This document shows, piece by piece, positions 25,501 to 40,790 of a stretch of DNA of 64,000 nt. How positions within the stretch are numbered: position 1 is the first letter of the stretch; every line of letters starts with the position of its first letter. Both the position numbers and the translations under genes were made by a program. The notes below the pieces were generated by a model. The model was not told the origin of the DNA. It saw only the letters and a list, made by a program, of their open reading frames with translations, and searched no databases. The stretch is from NCBI GenBank assembly GCA_032358165.1, contig JAALGY010000041.1, positions 3,038,001-3,102,000 of the forward strand. Reading direction: 5' to 3'. The stretch is from Diplosphaera chodatii (Eukaryota > Chlorophyta > Trebouxiophyceae > Prasiolales > Stichococcaceae).

Positions 25501-27918
25501 CCACATCGCCCTCCGCCTTAAAGTGCGAGTGCGACTGGGGGCTGTCGAAGTTCTGCGTGCCACATTAAACCAGGGTTAACAGGTTACGCAAGTCCACCAT
25601 GTATGGCCTACCCTACATGAAGAATTGTAACTTTGGGGGATCGACCAGCACACGGGGCTGCATACAGTCTTGGTAGCACAGAGCAGTTGTGCGCAGGAGG
25701 TGGCCCACAATGTGCACTGTCGCTCACCTTGGAGATGGCCTTGTAGAACTTCTCATACTCTTCGGCTGTGACGTCAGACGGGCTGCGCAGCCAGATAGCG
25801 TTCTGTGTGTTGAGCTGCTCCCAGTCGTGCTCCGTGACTATGACCTTCTTGGTCGTCGGGGCTTCCTCCTCCTTGTCAGCCTCCTCATCTGCTTGCAGGC
25901 GGCACACTGTCATGTATGTGGTGGGTGTTGACAAACCGTAGATGCATTCCACTCTATGGCCACAGCTGCCATGGTGCCGACCTCATCCTCATCTGACACA
26001 TCTTCATCGTCCTTTTTGGCCTTTGCGGCAGCCTTTTCAGCGCGCTCTGCCTCCTGCGCCTCCAACTCCTCCGCCGTCATTGGCACATCCTTCTCCACCT
26101 GTCGGTGGTTCACGAACGGACAGTTCAGCGCCCACCTGACCCGGCCATCAGTGCATGCTCACTGGGTGAAGACATCGACCTTAGACTGCAGTGATAAGAA
26201 CAGTGGCAGGTCTCCTGTGCGTGGTGTTGCCAGCACACCTCCTTGGTGGTGTACAGGTAGATGGGGAAGTTGATGAACTCGGAGTACTGGTTGACCAGGT
26301 CTCGCAGCTTCTGCTCCTGCACATACTCCTGGGCCTCCTCCTGCATGCACGGGAGAGGCTGCCCAGTTGCTGCGAGCAACATGCAGCAGACAACCCTGCG
26401 TGACTTTTCTGACGGCAGTGGACAAGCAGTGCACAGTGGGATGCGGTATGTATCACCTTCAGGTAGATGTTGATCTGAGTGCCGCGGCCCAGTGGTGCTC
26501 CCTCAGTGTCCTCGGAGATGGCAAATGCGCCATCAGCGCCCGACTCCCAGATGTACCTGTATACGAGCACACACGCACATATGATATGGGCGCCCCTGTA
26601 CGATATGGGCGCTTTGGCCTACTGAGGATTATACAATCTGCAGCAACAGATGGGATGCACTCACTGCTTGTCGTCGTTGTGCTTCGAGATGACCTCCACA
26701 TAGTCCGCCACGAGGTACACCGAGTAGAAGCCCACGCCAAACTGGCCGATCAGATTCAGGTCGCCGCCCTTTTGCATCTGCTCCAGGAATGCTGCATGCA
26801 TGACAGATTCTTCAGCGTCAAACTGCTGACGAGTCATGTTGGTTGACGCGTACAGTGGTACAATACTGCTCTGGTGACTGGAGCACAGGCATGCATGCAG
26901 CCTATACATGCAGTCACCTGAGGTGCCCGACTTGGCAATGGTTCCCAGGTGGTTGCGCAGATCCTCCTTGGTCATGCCAATGCCCCGGTCACGAATGGTG
27001 AGCACCTTCTTCTCGGGGTCGAACTGCGTTGTGAACATTGTCAGATGCTCGGTGAGGTATCCGTGGTGCTGCAGAAATGCTCCATGCAGCTCAGCTGGCA
27101 GCCGCCGTCAATGCCCCTGCCGCTGACATGATATAGAACTCACCGATATCCGGATATCCAGCTTGGCGTCGTCGCCGTCGCCAAGTTGCGCTTTGTCAGT
27201 GAGCGACAGGAAGCGGATCTTGTCGAGCGCATCGGCAGCATTGGAGATCAGCTCGCGTAGGAAGATGTCCTTGTTGGAGTACAGGCTGTTGATGATGATG
27301 TCCATCAGCCGCGACACCTCCGCCTGGAACTCGAACTTCTGTGCACCGCTGCGCGGGCCCTTGGGCTTGCCGTCTGCGACTTCTGCTGCGGCAGCTGCAG
27401 CATTTTCTGGATCCCCAGCAGCTGGCTCCGCATCCTGCGGGGGCGGGTCGGTCGATGCTGGCGTCTCCTCGCTGCAGTGCAGCAGCCCACGTGAGTGTCG
27501 ATGTTGACTCCTTGCAGCTCGCCCACGGACGTGCGCACAGACAAGCGCATTGCATGCAGCATTGGCAACGCATGAGCTGAGTGGTGCAGCGCCATACGCA
27601 ACATGCGATACCAAACCCCTTACCTGATCACGGTTTCAACATCCGGCGCGGTTGAGGTCCCTGTGTCCACTCCCGTGCCAGTGGCTGCGGCCTCCGCCTC
27701 TTGCGCGGTCGCACTGCCTGCTGCACACCAGGACAGGCCAGCAAATCACTCCACACAAATCACCGAGTCAAGCGATATAACTGCTGCTACCCATTTCAGA
27801 ACTTAGCCAGAGTGCACAGGAGCACGTCATATGATTGGGAGCACACTTTCCATTCCGTACCGGCAAGCAGCGCAGCACCGAGCAGCGCGATCAGGAAGAG
27901 ACACCGTCCCCGGCGCAT
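22566..27918 (-). CDS. HSP90B: Endoplasmic reticulum HSP90 (GRP94/HSP90B/SHEPHERD type)
   Basis: The ER-lumen HSP90 chaperone. The ATG at 27918 gives a signal peptide [20 protein letters not shown]. After an acidic linker comes the ATPase domain: [40 protein letters not shown] (about 27230), [20 protein letters not shown] (about 26960), [20 protein letters not shown] (about 26720) and [20 protein letters not shown] charged linker (26110-25870) precedes the middle domain with [20 protein letters not shown] (about 25790), [20 protein letters not shown] (about 25470) and [20 protein letters not shown] (about 25160). The C-terminal dimerisation domain includes [20 protein letters not shown] (about 24040) and [12 protein letters not shown] (about 23450). 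The acidic tail ends SDEL and stop at 22566, an ER-retention variant, which excludes the plastid and cytosolic HSP90s. About 16 exons. Head to head with BiP. Confidence 0.95.
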
Positions 27919-28771
27919 CGTTGCGCAATTAGGCGGGCCTGCCACTGGTTTGGCGATCACTGACGGTCTCCAGTGCGAGTGCAACGACGAACGATTGGCG
28001 ATGCTGCAGGCGCTGCACCTTGCCAGCGTGTGAGCCCAGTGCCGCGCCCTGATTGGTCGAGACAGCAGAGTCAGGGGAAGTAAACATGAGGGAGAAAGTT
28101 CCAAGAGCGCGGCCACCGGCCACCGGCCGGCAGTTGCCCATCCTCAGTCGCACAACGTTTCAGGAACATCGGGAAGCGTTGTGCCTACGTCAACAGCGCG
28201 AGAGCGATAAGGTCCTGCGAACAGCACGAGTCGTGTGCTGAACGTCCATCAAGGCTCGCAGAAGTCGGCACCAGCGTACTCACAGCAGCAGGGGTCATGA
28301 GGGCTCGCGGGCCATTGTGCTTGCTTGGTGAGTGTGTTGCGCATGCTACTGAAGGTTTCTCGTGACAGCAAACTGCCTTCACCGTTTTCAGTGATCACGC
28401 ACTCTGCAGTGGCTGCCAGTCTTCGGGCTGTGCAGGCGTGTGCCACTTGTGTTGCAGTTGCACTTGAAGATCTCAATTGGCATCATCCCATGCTGCTATC
28501 CTGCCTCAAACGGGATTGCCCACTTGCCAGTAGTGAGGCAGCTTAGCGAAGTCCCAGAAGACAGCATGCTTTGCAGCTGCTGAGCACGGCGAAACTGATC
28601 ATGAACTAGAGTAGCGGACAGCAGTTGGCCGCTGGCATCATGAGGGCACACTTCGTGACTGCTGCTTTGCAATGCCCCTTGCTGCTCTCTGTGCATGCTG
28701 ATTACCCACCGGTGCCATCTCGTGACTGGCAGCGTTAGGCAATTGCAAGATGCAGCAACTGACGCTTTCGC
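27919..28771. promoter_or_regulatory. Shared upstream region of divergent HSP90B and BiP
   Basis: The 853 bases between the two start codons carry no supported exon and must hold both promoters. Visible candidate sites: two heat-shock-element cores, GAAAGTTC at 28094-28101 and TTCAGGAA at 28159-28166; ACGTCA at 28187-28192, whose complement TGACGT is the core bound by bZIP factors in unfolded-protein responses; and ATTGG (inverted CCAAT) near 27993, 28052 and 28475. I found no complete ERSE (CCAAT-N9-CCACG). The sites cluster within 200-300 bases of the HSP90B start. Function is inference. Confidence 0.5.
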
Positions 28772-32937
<4,166 letters not shown>

Positions 32938-33540
32938 GTGTTAGGGTTAGCAGAACGTCTCCTTGATCCTGGTTTGTTAGCACGGAAGTTGACGCTGTGA
33001 CTCAGCAGTCTCTGGATCAGTGTGTAAGCAGAGCGAGACATGATAGCACAACAGGTTGTCAGGAACAACACTGTACTTTCACATCTGCCCATTTCTTGCC
33101 ACATAAGGGCGGCATACACACTCCCTGATGCACGGTGATCTGCGATATCCGCCCTGGTGTATGGTGATCTGTGATATACCGAGAACATGGGTTGTCTCAT
33201 GGTAGGGTAGCTTGTTCTGTGTGGAAGGTGTCGTCCTGTTCATGACCGCGGTGCCTGTGTGGTCCTCCAGCTTCAATGTGGGGCGAGTCCAGATGAACAA
33301 TCGTGTCACTGATTTCAAGCACCTGAAAATTGTTTGCTCGCAGTATACGACAATCTCTGAGGGTGCTGGTGAATGGAGCAACGTTGCAACCTGTGCAATC
33401 TCGCAAAGGCATCACAATTATGCCGCACGTTGAATTGCCTTACATTTCGTGTGTCAGGCAAACCCCTCCCCATCCCCACATGCGCAACAGCACCGAATCA
33501 GGTGTGCTAGCGCATGACTATGCCGCAGCCATCAAGCCCT
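32938..33540. other. Intergenic between convergent BiP and plastid repeat protein
   Basis: No gene seen. TGTAA at 33023-33027 lies 86 bases after the BiP stop. An imperfect direct repeat of about 17 bases (GGTGATCTGCGATAT type) occurs near 33136 and 33163. Confidence 0.5.
33023..33027 (+). promoter_or_regulatory. Polyadenylation element TGTAA behind BiP
   Basis: TGTAA lies 86 bases past the BiP stop codon, a typical green-algal position. Confidence 0.45.
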
Positions 33541-36322
33541 CTAGTTGGTGGGGGCGCGGGCGTCGCCACCCGGGGTGTTAGCGTTCTCAGCCTCGCGCCT
33601 GCAGCAAGGACAATGACACCACCATCAGCTGCCCGGATTTGGACGTGCAGCACAATCCTGCAGCTACAGCCTGTGGTCTGCACCACATGCTCGTGCTAAA
33701 CATACAACGGGCCATGGCCACATGGTGCGACAGCACTTGCACAGCATGGTCCCAGTGCTGTCCCAGTGCCTGAAACATGGGCTGTCGTGGGCGTGAGGTG
33801 ACAGGCATCTGCGCAAGGAGATGGGTGTCGTGCCTGATCCTCTCGGCGTTGGCCTCCTGGCTCTCGCCCGGCTTGCCGATGGAGGCGACCCGCTCGGCGG
33901 GGTCGCTCTTCTGGTTCACCGCCTCATCGATGTTGGCCTTCAGCTTCTGGCGCGCCTCGTCCACGCTGCCCGCGTCAAAGATGCTGAAGCTGTTGGTCGT
34001 GGTCTCGTCCACCTGCGCGGTGTGAGGCACCGGTCAGTATGCCTGAGATGGCGTGGATGCACTAGGAGACGGGCACTGACAGTCACATACGGTTCTGTGT
34101 TAGTCCCTGGTTGCACGCCTAGCAGGATGACAACACATGCAGACCCTGCAACGTTCAAACACCAGCTATCAACAGCTACAGCCAGCAGGAGAATGGGGGA
34201 AGCGCATCAGCTGCGATTGGAGCACACCTTCTTGGCGGCGGTCTCGGCGGCGTCGCCGGCCTTGTCGACGGCGCCCCCGACGCCGCCCACCTTGCTGGCG
34301 GCCTCGCTGGCCTTGTCAGCGACGCCGCTGACACCGCCGACCTTGTTGGCGGCGTCGCCGGCGACGTCGGCCGCCTTGGAGGCCACCTTCTGCGCCTTCT
34401 TCTCACCGATGCCGAACAGCACCTGCGGTGCGGGGCGGCGGATCAGCATCCGGTTGAACGGGGTCGGACCCAAATCTCAGGACATCCCTTCAGTGCACAC
34501 CAGAGTCAGGCAGCTATGCATGTTGGTGCAGCTGGCTGCGGCTGCCAGGACGCAGTGCTCACGTTCTGCTGCAGGCCAGTGTAGTCGATGGTGCCCAGCG
34601 GCAGCTTCTTCTTCGCCTTCTCGGCCTGCAAAACAGTGACAGCTGGGTTCGGTCCGAGTACACTTATGCCTTGCGCCCACATGTGACTGCAACCTTGCAG
34701 GCAGCAAGAGGCAAGCAGGCAAGCGCAGCGTGCCCACCTGGAGGGCAAACTCACGTGCCGGGTTTGACACATTTGCCTGCGTCAGCAAAACATGATGAAC
34801 ATCGAGTGACCTGACACGTTGCTGTACAGACGCAAAGGTCAAACCCCACCCTAGCAAGGGACAAGCAGGGACAGTTGCTCAGGTGGCTCAAGACGCTGTG
34901 AACAGAGGGGCTCGCGTGTCACAATCATGTTGAAGGAGAAGTGGCGCTCTCCAGACTGTAGTGGAAGTGGAGTAGGTGCGCGATGCGCACCTTGGCCTTG
35001 TTGAAGGCAGGCTTGGCCTGGGCCACGGTCTTCTTGCCCTTGTTGGCAAAGTCCTGAGCCGGGTTGCCCACATTCTTGGTCGCCGACTTCGCCTTACTCT
35101 GCAGGTTCTTCAGCTGCACCGAGGCAGAACAATGGTGTGAGCACAAGCCACGCGGAGCATCAGTTTTGCATGGCGGCTAATTGGTACGGCAACAGTTTGG
35201 GCTCAGTGGCAGTCTAGAAGCACACACAGCGCGATGAGGCCCGAGCAGCAGGAGTTTCGTGCTTTGACATGTGAACATCCAGTCTCAATTTGTAAAAATC
35301 AAGTACTGCACGCCGCACCGGGTCAGGTACGCTGTTCACAGTCGCCTTGGCATCCTGCACCGCCGACTTCGTGTTCGCCTGCAACGCGTCCAGCGGGTTC
35401 GGCACCGCCGCCGACTTGGCCTGCAGCGCAACAGGCGACCTGTTGACTATTCATGCTGCATCACATTGTGCACCTGCTCAGAAGGGGTGTTCCAAGCAAT
35501 GATGGATACGCCGCGAAACACTCACAGAAACGAGAGGTTCAGGCGGGAATGGCAAATGAGATACAAACAGGGAAACGTGTGCAGAGAGGGACACCATAAA
35601 ACTGGGTACCTTGTTGGCCACAGACTTGGACTTGTTGGCGAACTCCGCAGCCGGGTTGTTGCCAATGGCAGCCAGCGGGAATGTGTCTGCCATGGCGGCA
35701 CCTGCAAATGCATCCGCAGGCAATGATTTAGTTGATTGTACACACACTGGGGTTGGAAGCCGGGAAAGACTGCATGCGTGCTGTCCAGGTTCGTCTGGCG
35801 TGACAACATACTACAATGATGCGCACCTGCCAGTGGCATCAGCGCAATCTGCGCGGCCGCGAAGGCGCCCACCGCCTTCATGGCAGCATCGTTGGACTCC
35901 TGCAAGAGGTGAGCGGAAGCTAAGTCCTCTGCAAGGTTAATGGGCAATGACGTTCCGACTGTGATCAGCTCAACAGTCGCTTGCGATGTGCGACTGCCAA
36001 GTCGCAGTACTAAGACGCAACGTATGATGTCCAAAAGGATCGAACAATGTTTGCGGTCTGCAAGTGCATGCTGGAGGCAGCAGCACAGCAGGTTGGACGG
36101 GACAGCACTGCCGTCTGACTGTGCGCTGCAGGTGGCATACAAAGGAGATTGCTGTCATGCATGCTTCGCGGAGTGTCAGGCCCGCTGTACCTGCTGCGCG
36201 CGGACGACCAGACTGCGTGGCGCGGGGCGCGCGGAGGTGAAGGGGCCGGTGCGAGGCACCGAGCTGCCCGCCAGAGCGGATGCGCTGCCGAGCTGCGCCG
36301 AGCGAGCCGTCATCTGAGCCAT
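33541..36322 (-). CDS. Plastid-targeted Ala/Lys-rich repeat protein, LEA-like, family not recognised
   Basis: An unrecognised protein of roughly 345 residues in about ten small exons. Exon 1 (36191-36322) is a chloroplast transit peptide, MAQMTARSAQLGSASALAGS and onward. Exon 2 (35827-35899) is hydrophobic, AVGAFAAAQIALMPLAG, and exon 3 begins AAMADTF, which resembles a thylakoid-lumen cleavage site. Then each exon carries one similar unit: NNPAAEFANKSKSVANK (35610-35701), PNPLDALQANTKSAVQDAK (35331-35420), GNPAQDFANKGKKTVAQAK (34991-35113), SNPAREFALQ (about 34740). A long Ala/Val/Lys helix-like exon follows (34228-34422, KVGGV repeats), then DAGSVDEARQKLKANIDEAV (about 33960). The last exon probably ends DARAPTN at 33541. 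Most introns are phase 0. Composition (Ala, Lys, no Cys or Trp) is like LEA proteins. The donor of the penultimate exon is not resolved. Confidence 0.65.
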
Positions 36323-36646
36323 GTTGTTGGTGTGAGTGCTGATCTGGGTGCAGTGGAAAGCTGTGTGCTGATTGTAGATTGGTTAGCGATGCGAGGAGAT
36401 TCTGCTGCCTGCCAATTTATCGCCAAGGAGCTTTCTTTGGCACCAGCTACCAAGCAGCGCTCAACCCTGCTCCTGACTTCACTTGCAACATATACGGCGT
36501 ACAAACCGTATACAAACTGTAGTGGGCAGACCACAGACAGCACCCACACCGCCTCAACCAGTGTGCAACTTCCCAATCCCCAACTCAGACGCCGAGATAG
36601 ATGACCTTCAAGTGCAATGTCCATGCGCAGAAGTGGTTTACAGTCA
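36323..36646. other. Intergenic, repeat-protein 5' side and DUF2499 3' side
   Basis: About 320 bases with no supported exon, between two minus-strand genes in tandem. TTACA at 36638-36642 sits directly behind the DUF2499 stop. Confidence 0.45.
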
Positions 36647-37707
36647 TCAGGCCCGTGAGTTGTCAGCCTTTGACGCTGCATATATTCGGTATGCCGCTGC
36701 CCAGCAAGTAGCATTGCCGAGCACCGTGAAGAACGCCTGCAGCACCAAAGGAAGCCGTCAGCTGCCGTGTCGGGCACTGCTTCATGAATCTGCGGAGATA
36801 TACCGCGTGTACGGAGTGCCACAGCCGCTTCCCAATGCTACCATGCTTTTGGTCTCAGCTGCCATGTCCTTATACCTGAAGGGCCACGAGCGCGTCCAAC
36901 CTTGGGTCATTAAAGAAGAAGTGGTGCGTGCAGGCACAAAGTGCGCCTGCCAGCAGCGGCATCATGCCCCATGTCAGCCCCTTCCACTGTGGCTCACCTG
37001 CAACACACCCCAAGGCACAACTCCCCTATGCGTGCAAATTGCGTACACACTCGGCCATGCTGCTTATGAGGTGGCCTCATGCACAACACCACCCATCAGA
37101 CGTACCCTTCACATCCGCATAACGCCAGACCAGCGCCATCGCAGCTGTCCACTCGATCACGCTGGACACGTGAATGGCCCAGGTGGGCAGCGACAGTGCG
37201 TTTGACGGCTCAGCATGCACGCCCAGCGCGGCTGCCGGCAGCACAAGCAAAGGTAGTGCTGCCAGCGCTGCCATGCAGCCTCCAGCAGCTGCGGCTGCTG
37301 CTGATGCTGGCGCTGCTGCTGCCAGTGGCCGCTCCGCAGAATGGCATGGCCGATGCGGCATCCTGATGCTGCCTGGTGCTGGCTGCAAATGGACGCGCTT
37401 CCCGTCAGACCCTTTGCGAAGCAAACATGGGAGACAAAACGCTCTCTTTGATTGCTTGATTGACAGCATTCTGGTATGCTGGCTGTTTGCATGTCACCTC
37501 ATCCCGTCCAGCGGCCATCTGCTCCGGCACATCATTCAAGACCGCAACCTCAGCATTCAGGCGCTGTGTACACAGGCTGGCGTGGCTGGTCATGCTCCTT
37601 CGGCTGCTGCAACGATACGACCTGCGGCTGCCGCACATGCTGGCGGGGTGGCAGCTGCTGACAGTGCCGTTGACAGCTCCCATCATTCCAATGTGCGCTT
37701 GCACCAT
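36647..37707 (-). CDS. DUF2499 (Ycf49-like) plastid membrane protein
   Basis: A conserved photosynthetic-lineage membrane protein of unknown function. The ATG at 37707 opens a transit-like exon (MVQAHIGMMGAVNGTVSSCH) ending RDE at a GTGACA donor near 37500. Exon 2 has a hydrophobic stretch then ALSLPTWAIHVSSVIEWTAA and MALVWRYADVKG (to about 37112). Exon 3 is WKGLTWGMMPLLAGALCACT, then HHFFFNDPRLDALVALQ (about 36975-36870). Exon 4 reads AFFTVLGNATCWAAAYRIYA and ends SKADNSRA plus stop at 36647. The LPTWAIHVSSVxEW, WKGLxWGMxPL and HFFFN signatures identify DUF2499. Several TM helices. Start is chosen by the first ATG of the exon and is uncertain. Phases join cleanly. Confidence 0.85.
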
Positions 37708-38256
37708 GATGACCAGGGTTGAACACTCGGGGACGGAGGCGGCAACGATTGCTGTGCACAACGATGCTCAGCGCACAACGCTTCGTGACGCAGGTGATGC
37801 AACTGGTGGGTTGTACAGCACAGCTCAACTGGATGAACCATGTACTGTGCACCAATTGAGGCAAAGTACGTAGGGTTTCTGGTAGTCACCTTGGAATTGG
37901 CGATACAGCATATTCGGCCGAGGTGCACCGCGTGAGCCGTTGCCTGATCGTTGTCATGGTCTCGGTACATTCACAAGCTCGACAAACTGTGGCCTTGACG
38001 GGTGCGGGGTCGCCGAACACACTTGCAAGCGTCCGTTTGCTGCGAAGTCTGGCCTGGACCGTGCAGCTGGCGTTCTCGACAGCGGTACGCAGTCCCTGCA
38101 CATGAGCCACCTGCAGCATCGATTCATCTCCGTTGGTACCGCGCCAAAGCAACATGTGCTGATGTGCATCCCATTACTCGCAGGTGCAGGTTGCAGGTCC
38201 GGTGAGCTGCAGCCGGTCTGACAGGCCTCCCGTATCTTTTCCGAAAGCCAGCCGAG
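37708..38256. other. Divergent intergenic region, DUF2499 and CREST-like gene
   Basis: No supported exon. The region must hold both promoters. Open frames on the plus strand from 37923 show no family resemblance and could be leader sequence or a missed first exon of the plus-strand gene. Confidence 0.4.
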
Positions 38257-39461
38257 ATGCGGCAGGTTGTGCTGGCAGCACCGGTGCCGCAGGGTGTACA
38301 TCAGACGGTCGCAATAGGCACAGCGGTGGTGTGCATGACAGCTGCTGCCAGCCAGCTCTGCAGCGGCCTTGGCAGCTCGGCAGCGGCAAGTAGGCGGCAG
38401 CAGCTGGTGCAGCAGGTGCATGCACTGCAGCTGAAGCAGCCAGCAGACTATGGCAACATGCCTAAGCCAGCACCGTCGGACGGCAGCTTTCAGAGGCACC
38501 TTGCGCCACTGCTGACTGGCGGTCTGTGCCCCAAGGTACGCACGTGCAACTATGGTGTTATCTTACACCGATTCGATACCACGACTGCAACGTGCGCGAA
38601 GTCATATGGCTGAAAACGACCGTATGTGCGCAGGGACCTGGTGGTAATGACTGCACAGCACCAGAGCGGGTGCTCAACGTGGTCACCTCGCTGCCGTTCC
38701 TGCTCGTCGGGCTGGAGCTGCTCAGGTGCACATCGGGGAACAGCACCACAGTCGTACAACTCACACCTGCCATGCGCAACAGAGTACCATGATGTGGGCA
38801 CAGCTGATCGCAGTCCCAATCGCAACCGCAGGTCAGAGGAATGTAGCCGAGATGTACGGCGGGTGGGCGCCAGCCTGGTGCTGGCCGGCGGTGCAGCGTG
38901 CGCATACCACAGCACAGAGCCCAGCGGCAAGCGCGTTTGGCTGCGCTCCGCCTTGAGGAAGCTGGACCACTGGACCGTCAGCTTGGCGTCTGCAGCGCTG
39001 ATGTGTGCAGCCGGACCGGAGGTGTGTGCTGACCACATCGCATGCCTGTCTCTGGGAATGACCGGTCCACGGTGTTTTGTGTTTTCTGGCATAGCCTCCT
39101 CACTGACGTGAAGGACTGTACTTCCCGACCTCCACGTCAGTCAGGTCTGTAGCATCAAGCATGCCTGGGTGCACCGCAGGGCACACAGCTGCCGTCGCTC
39201 AGCAGCCTGGTGTTTGTGCCATGGCGGCCCACCGCGGTCACGCTGTCCAACATCAGCGCTGTGGAGCTGCAGCTGCTGCGTCGGGCTGTTGACAAGCCTG
39301 GCCTGCGGACAGCGTATGGCCGCCATGCACTGGCGCTGGCTGCTGGCGGTGCGTGCTATGCGGGCGAGACGACAGCCATTAGGCACAACCTCGCATTTGT
39401 GCATGCTCTGTGGCACTGCTGCGCCGCGTACGCAGTGTCGACAGGCGCCAAGATGCTATAG
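38257..39461 (+). CDS. Multi-pass membrane protein, CREST/alkaline-ceramidase-like
   Basis: A membrane protein whose conserved blocks resemble the CREST hydrolase superfamily (alkaline ceramidases and relatives). Exons: 38257-38535 (MRQVVLAAPVPQG... GGLCPK), 38634-38725 (GPGGNDCTAPERVLNVVTSL, PFLLVGLELLR), about 38834-39020 (RVGASLVLAGGAACAYHSTE, RKLDHWTVSLASAALMCA), and about 39179-39461 (LPSLSSLVFVPWRPTAVTLS, FVHALWHCCAAYAVSTGAKM). Intron phases agree (0, 2, 0). The expected superfamily residues are visible: AYHS, an Asp in KLDHWT, and a closing HxxxH in HALWH, which would coordinate zinc. Plants have uncharacterised homologues of this layout. Substrate is unknown. The first exon is the least certain. 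Confidence 0.65.
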
Positions 39462-39796
39462 AACATACGTGTTCCTTGCAGCAGATTTTCAACTGCTATA
39501 AACATCTGACTGGTCCTTGCTGATGTCGCTAGAATTGCCGTGAGTTGAAATTTCTCACGCTAGCCGGCAATGTGAGGCGGTTGCCAAGGTTTTGTAGGGT
39601 CAGCTGTTGCCGAACTTCAACGTAGCGAGCGATGGCATGACAGTGGACAGTCTCAGTGGTATGGTATGCAGATGTGTGTGGAGTTGTCAGAGTGACTGCG
39701 ATTGTCAAATTGCCGCAGTCGAAGTCGCAAAAGTTGTTGATGCTGCAGCATCCCTCAACATAAACCACACTGGTTGAATAATGTTCTTCTCAAAGT
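39462..39796. other. Intergenic between convergent CREST-like gene and psb27-like gene
   Basis: Nothing recognisable in 335 bases beyond the two 3' UTRs. Confidence 0.45.
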
Positions 39797-40540
39797 TCAT
39801 TTGCCAGCTGCCAGCAGCCTCTTGGCCTCCTCCACATTGTCTGTGACCTTCTTCAACTTTGCAGGGGCTAGTGGCGCAAACCCATTGGCAGCAAAGTGCC
39901 CCTGCAGGGCATCCACAACGATGTACATCTTCCTGGCGGCCTGCTTCCGGGCGGAGCCGCCGCGGGCGTACTTGCTGACCCAGGCTGACCCCTCCTTCTT
40001 GATCTGGGCTATGACCTTCACGCGCTCGGGATCATACAGATCCAGCGCCGCAAACTGGTCCACAAGCGCCGCCATCGCGAGCGTGGAGCGGCCGTACTCA
40101 TCATCCAGCACGGACACCGGCACGCCCTGAGTGATGGCGTCTCCAAGCTGGCCCGACCGTGACATGGAGCTGTAGGCGCTGCCCTGCGTGTTAGCCCTGT
40201 CCTTCAGCAGCAGGGCCTTCCGGCACTCGTCGCCATCGTCGCCGATCGCGCAGGATCCCACAGCGGCGCTCTCGTTGTCCCAGTTCCCATAGCGCGCCAG
40301 CGCATCGTCTGCCTGGAATGCCGCCGCGACGCCAGATGTGACCAGCAGCAGCGCATGCCGCCGTGAGGCGCTCGCTGCATTCTGCCTGCATGAGTCGCTG
40401 GGGCTGTGCGGCTGACGACCATCTGCTGTTGCCTGGATCTGAACGCACGAGCGGGTCGGGCGCTGACTGGGCCGCCATGCTGGCCTGCTGGCTGGGGAAG
40501 GACACGTGGAGCACAAGAACGTGGATTCGGCGCCGAGCAT
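39797..40540 (-). CDS. Psb27-like thylakoid lumen protein, intronless
   Basis: A 247-residue precursor in one exon from the ATG at 40540 (MLGAESTFLCSTCPSPASRP). Residues 1-75 are transit-like. A twin-arginine motif with hydrophobic core, SRRHALLLVTSGVAAAF, ends ALA before RYGNWDN, so Tat import into the thylakoid lumen is likely. The C-terminal 75 residues match Psb27: KKEGSAWVSKYARGG, ALQGHFAANGFAPLAPAK and a closing VEEAKRLLAAGK. Psb27 is a PSII assembly and repair factor. Compared with plant Psb27 there is an extra N-terminal part with SCAIGDDGDECRKAL, two Cys separated by eight residues. A longer in-frame Met at 40636 is not preferred. Its start is only 250 bases from the PDI start. Confidence 0.75.
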   Translation of the reverse strand: MLGAESTFLCSTCPSPASRPAWRPSQRPTRSCVQIQATADGRQPHSPSDSCRQNAASASRRHALLLVTSGVAAAFQADDALARYGNWDNESAAVGSCAIGDDGDECRKALLLKDRANTQGSAYSSMSRSGQLGDAITQGVPVSVLDDEYGRSTLAMAALVDQFAALDLYDPERVKVIAQIKKEGSAWVSKYARGGSARKQAARKMYIVVDALQGHFAANGFAPLAPAKLKKVTDNVEEAKRLLAAGK

Positions 40541-40790
40541 GGCCGGACCGTCTGTCCCTGATTTGGGCTGTATCAGCTTCCTATCGGAAGCGGTGCAAGT
40601 GTTCGGCGTCGCCTGTTTTGCACGATCTCCGCGCATGAGCGTCTGTGCACCCCATTGGTTGCCTGTAGTTCACGGCGATCTTGGTTGGTAAACATACCCG
40701 CTGTCTCCAGCCTGTGTAGTCGCGGCCTGCAGCCCCCGACGCAGCACACCCACCACCTTACAGCATAACAGGACGCCACAGTGAGACACC
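40541..40790. promoter_or_regulatory. Short bidirectional upstream region, psb27-like and PDI
   Basis: Only 250 bases separate two divergent start codons, so promoters overlap or are shared. An inverted CCAAT (ATTGG) lies near 40653. No complete ERSE or heat-shock element was found. Confidence 0.5.

Noticed and set aside
27919..28771. A full ERSE (CCAAT-N9-CCACG) between HSP90B and BiP
   Set aside because: Inverted CCAAT boxes are present but none has CCACG or its complement at the right spacing.
37174..37722. 182-residue plus-strand open frame opposite the DUF2499 gene
   Set aside because: The minus strand here carries the conserved LPTWAIHVSSV block of DUF2499, so the plus frame is a shadow.
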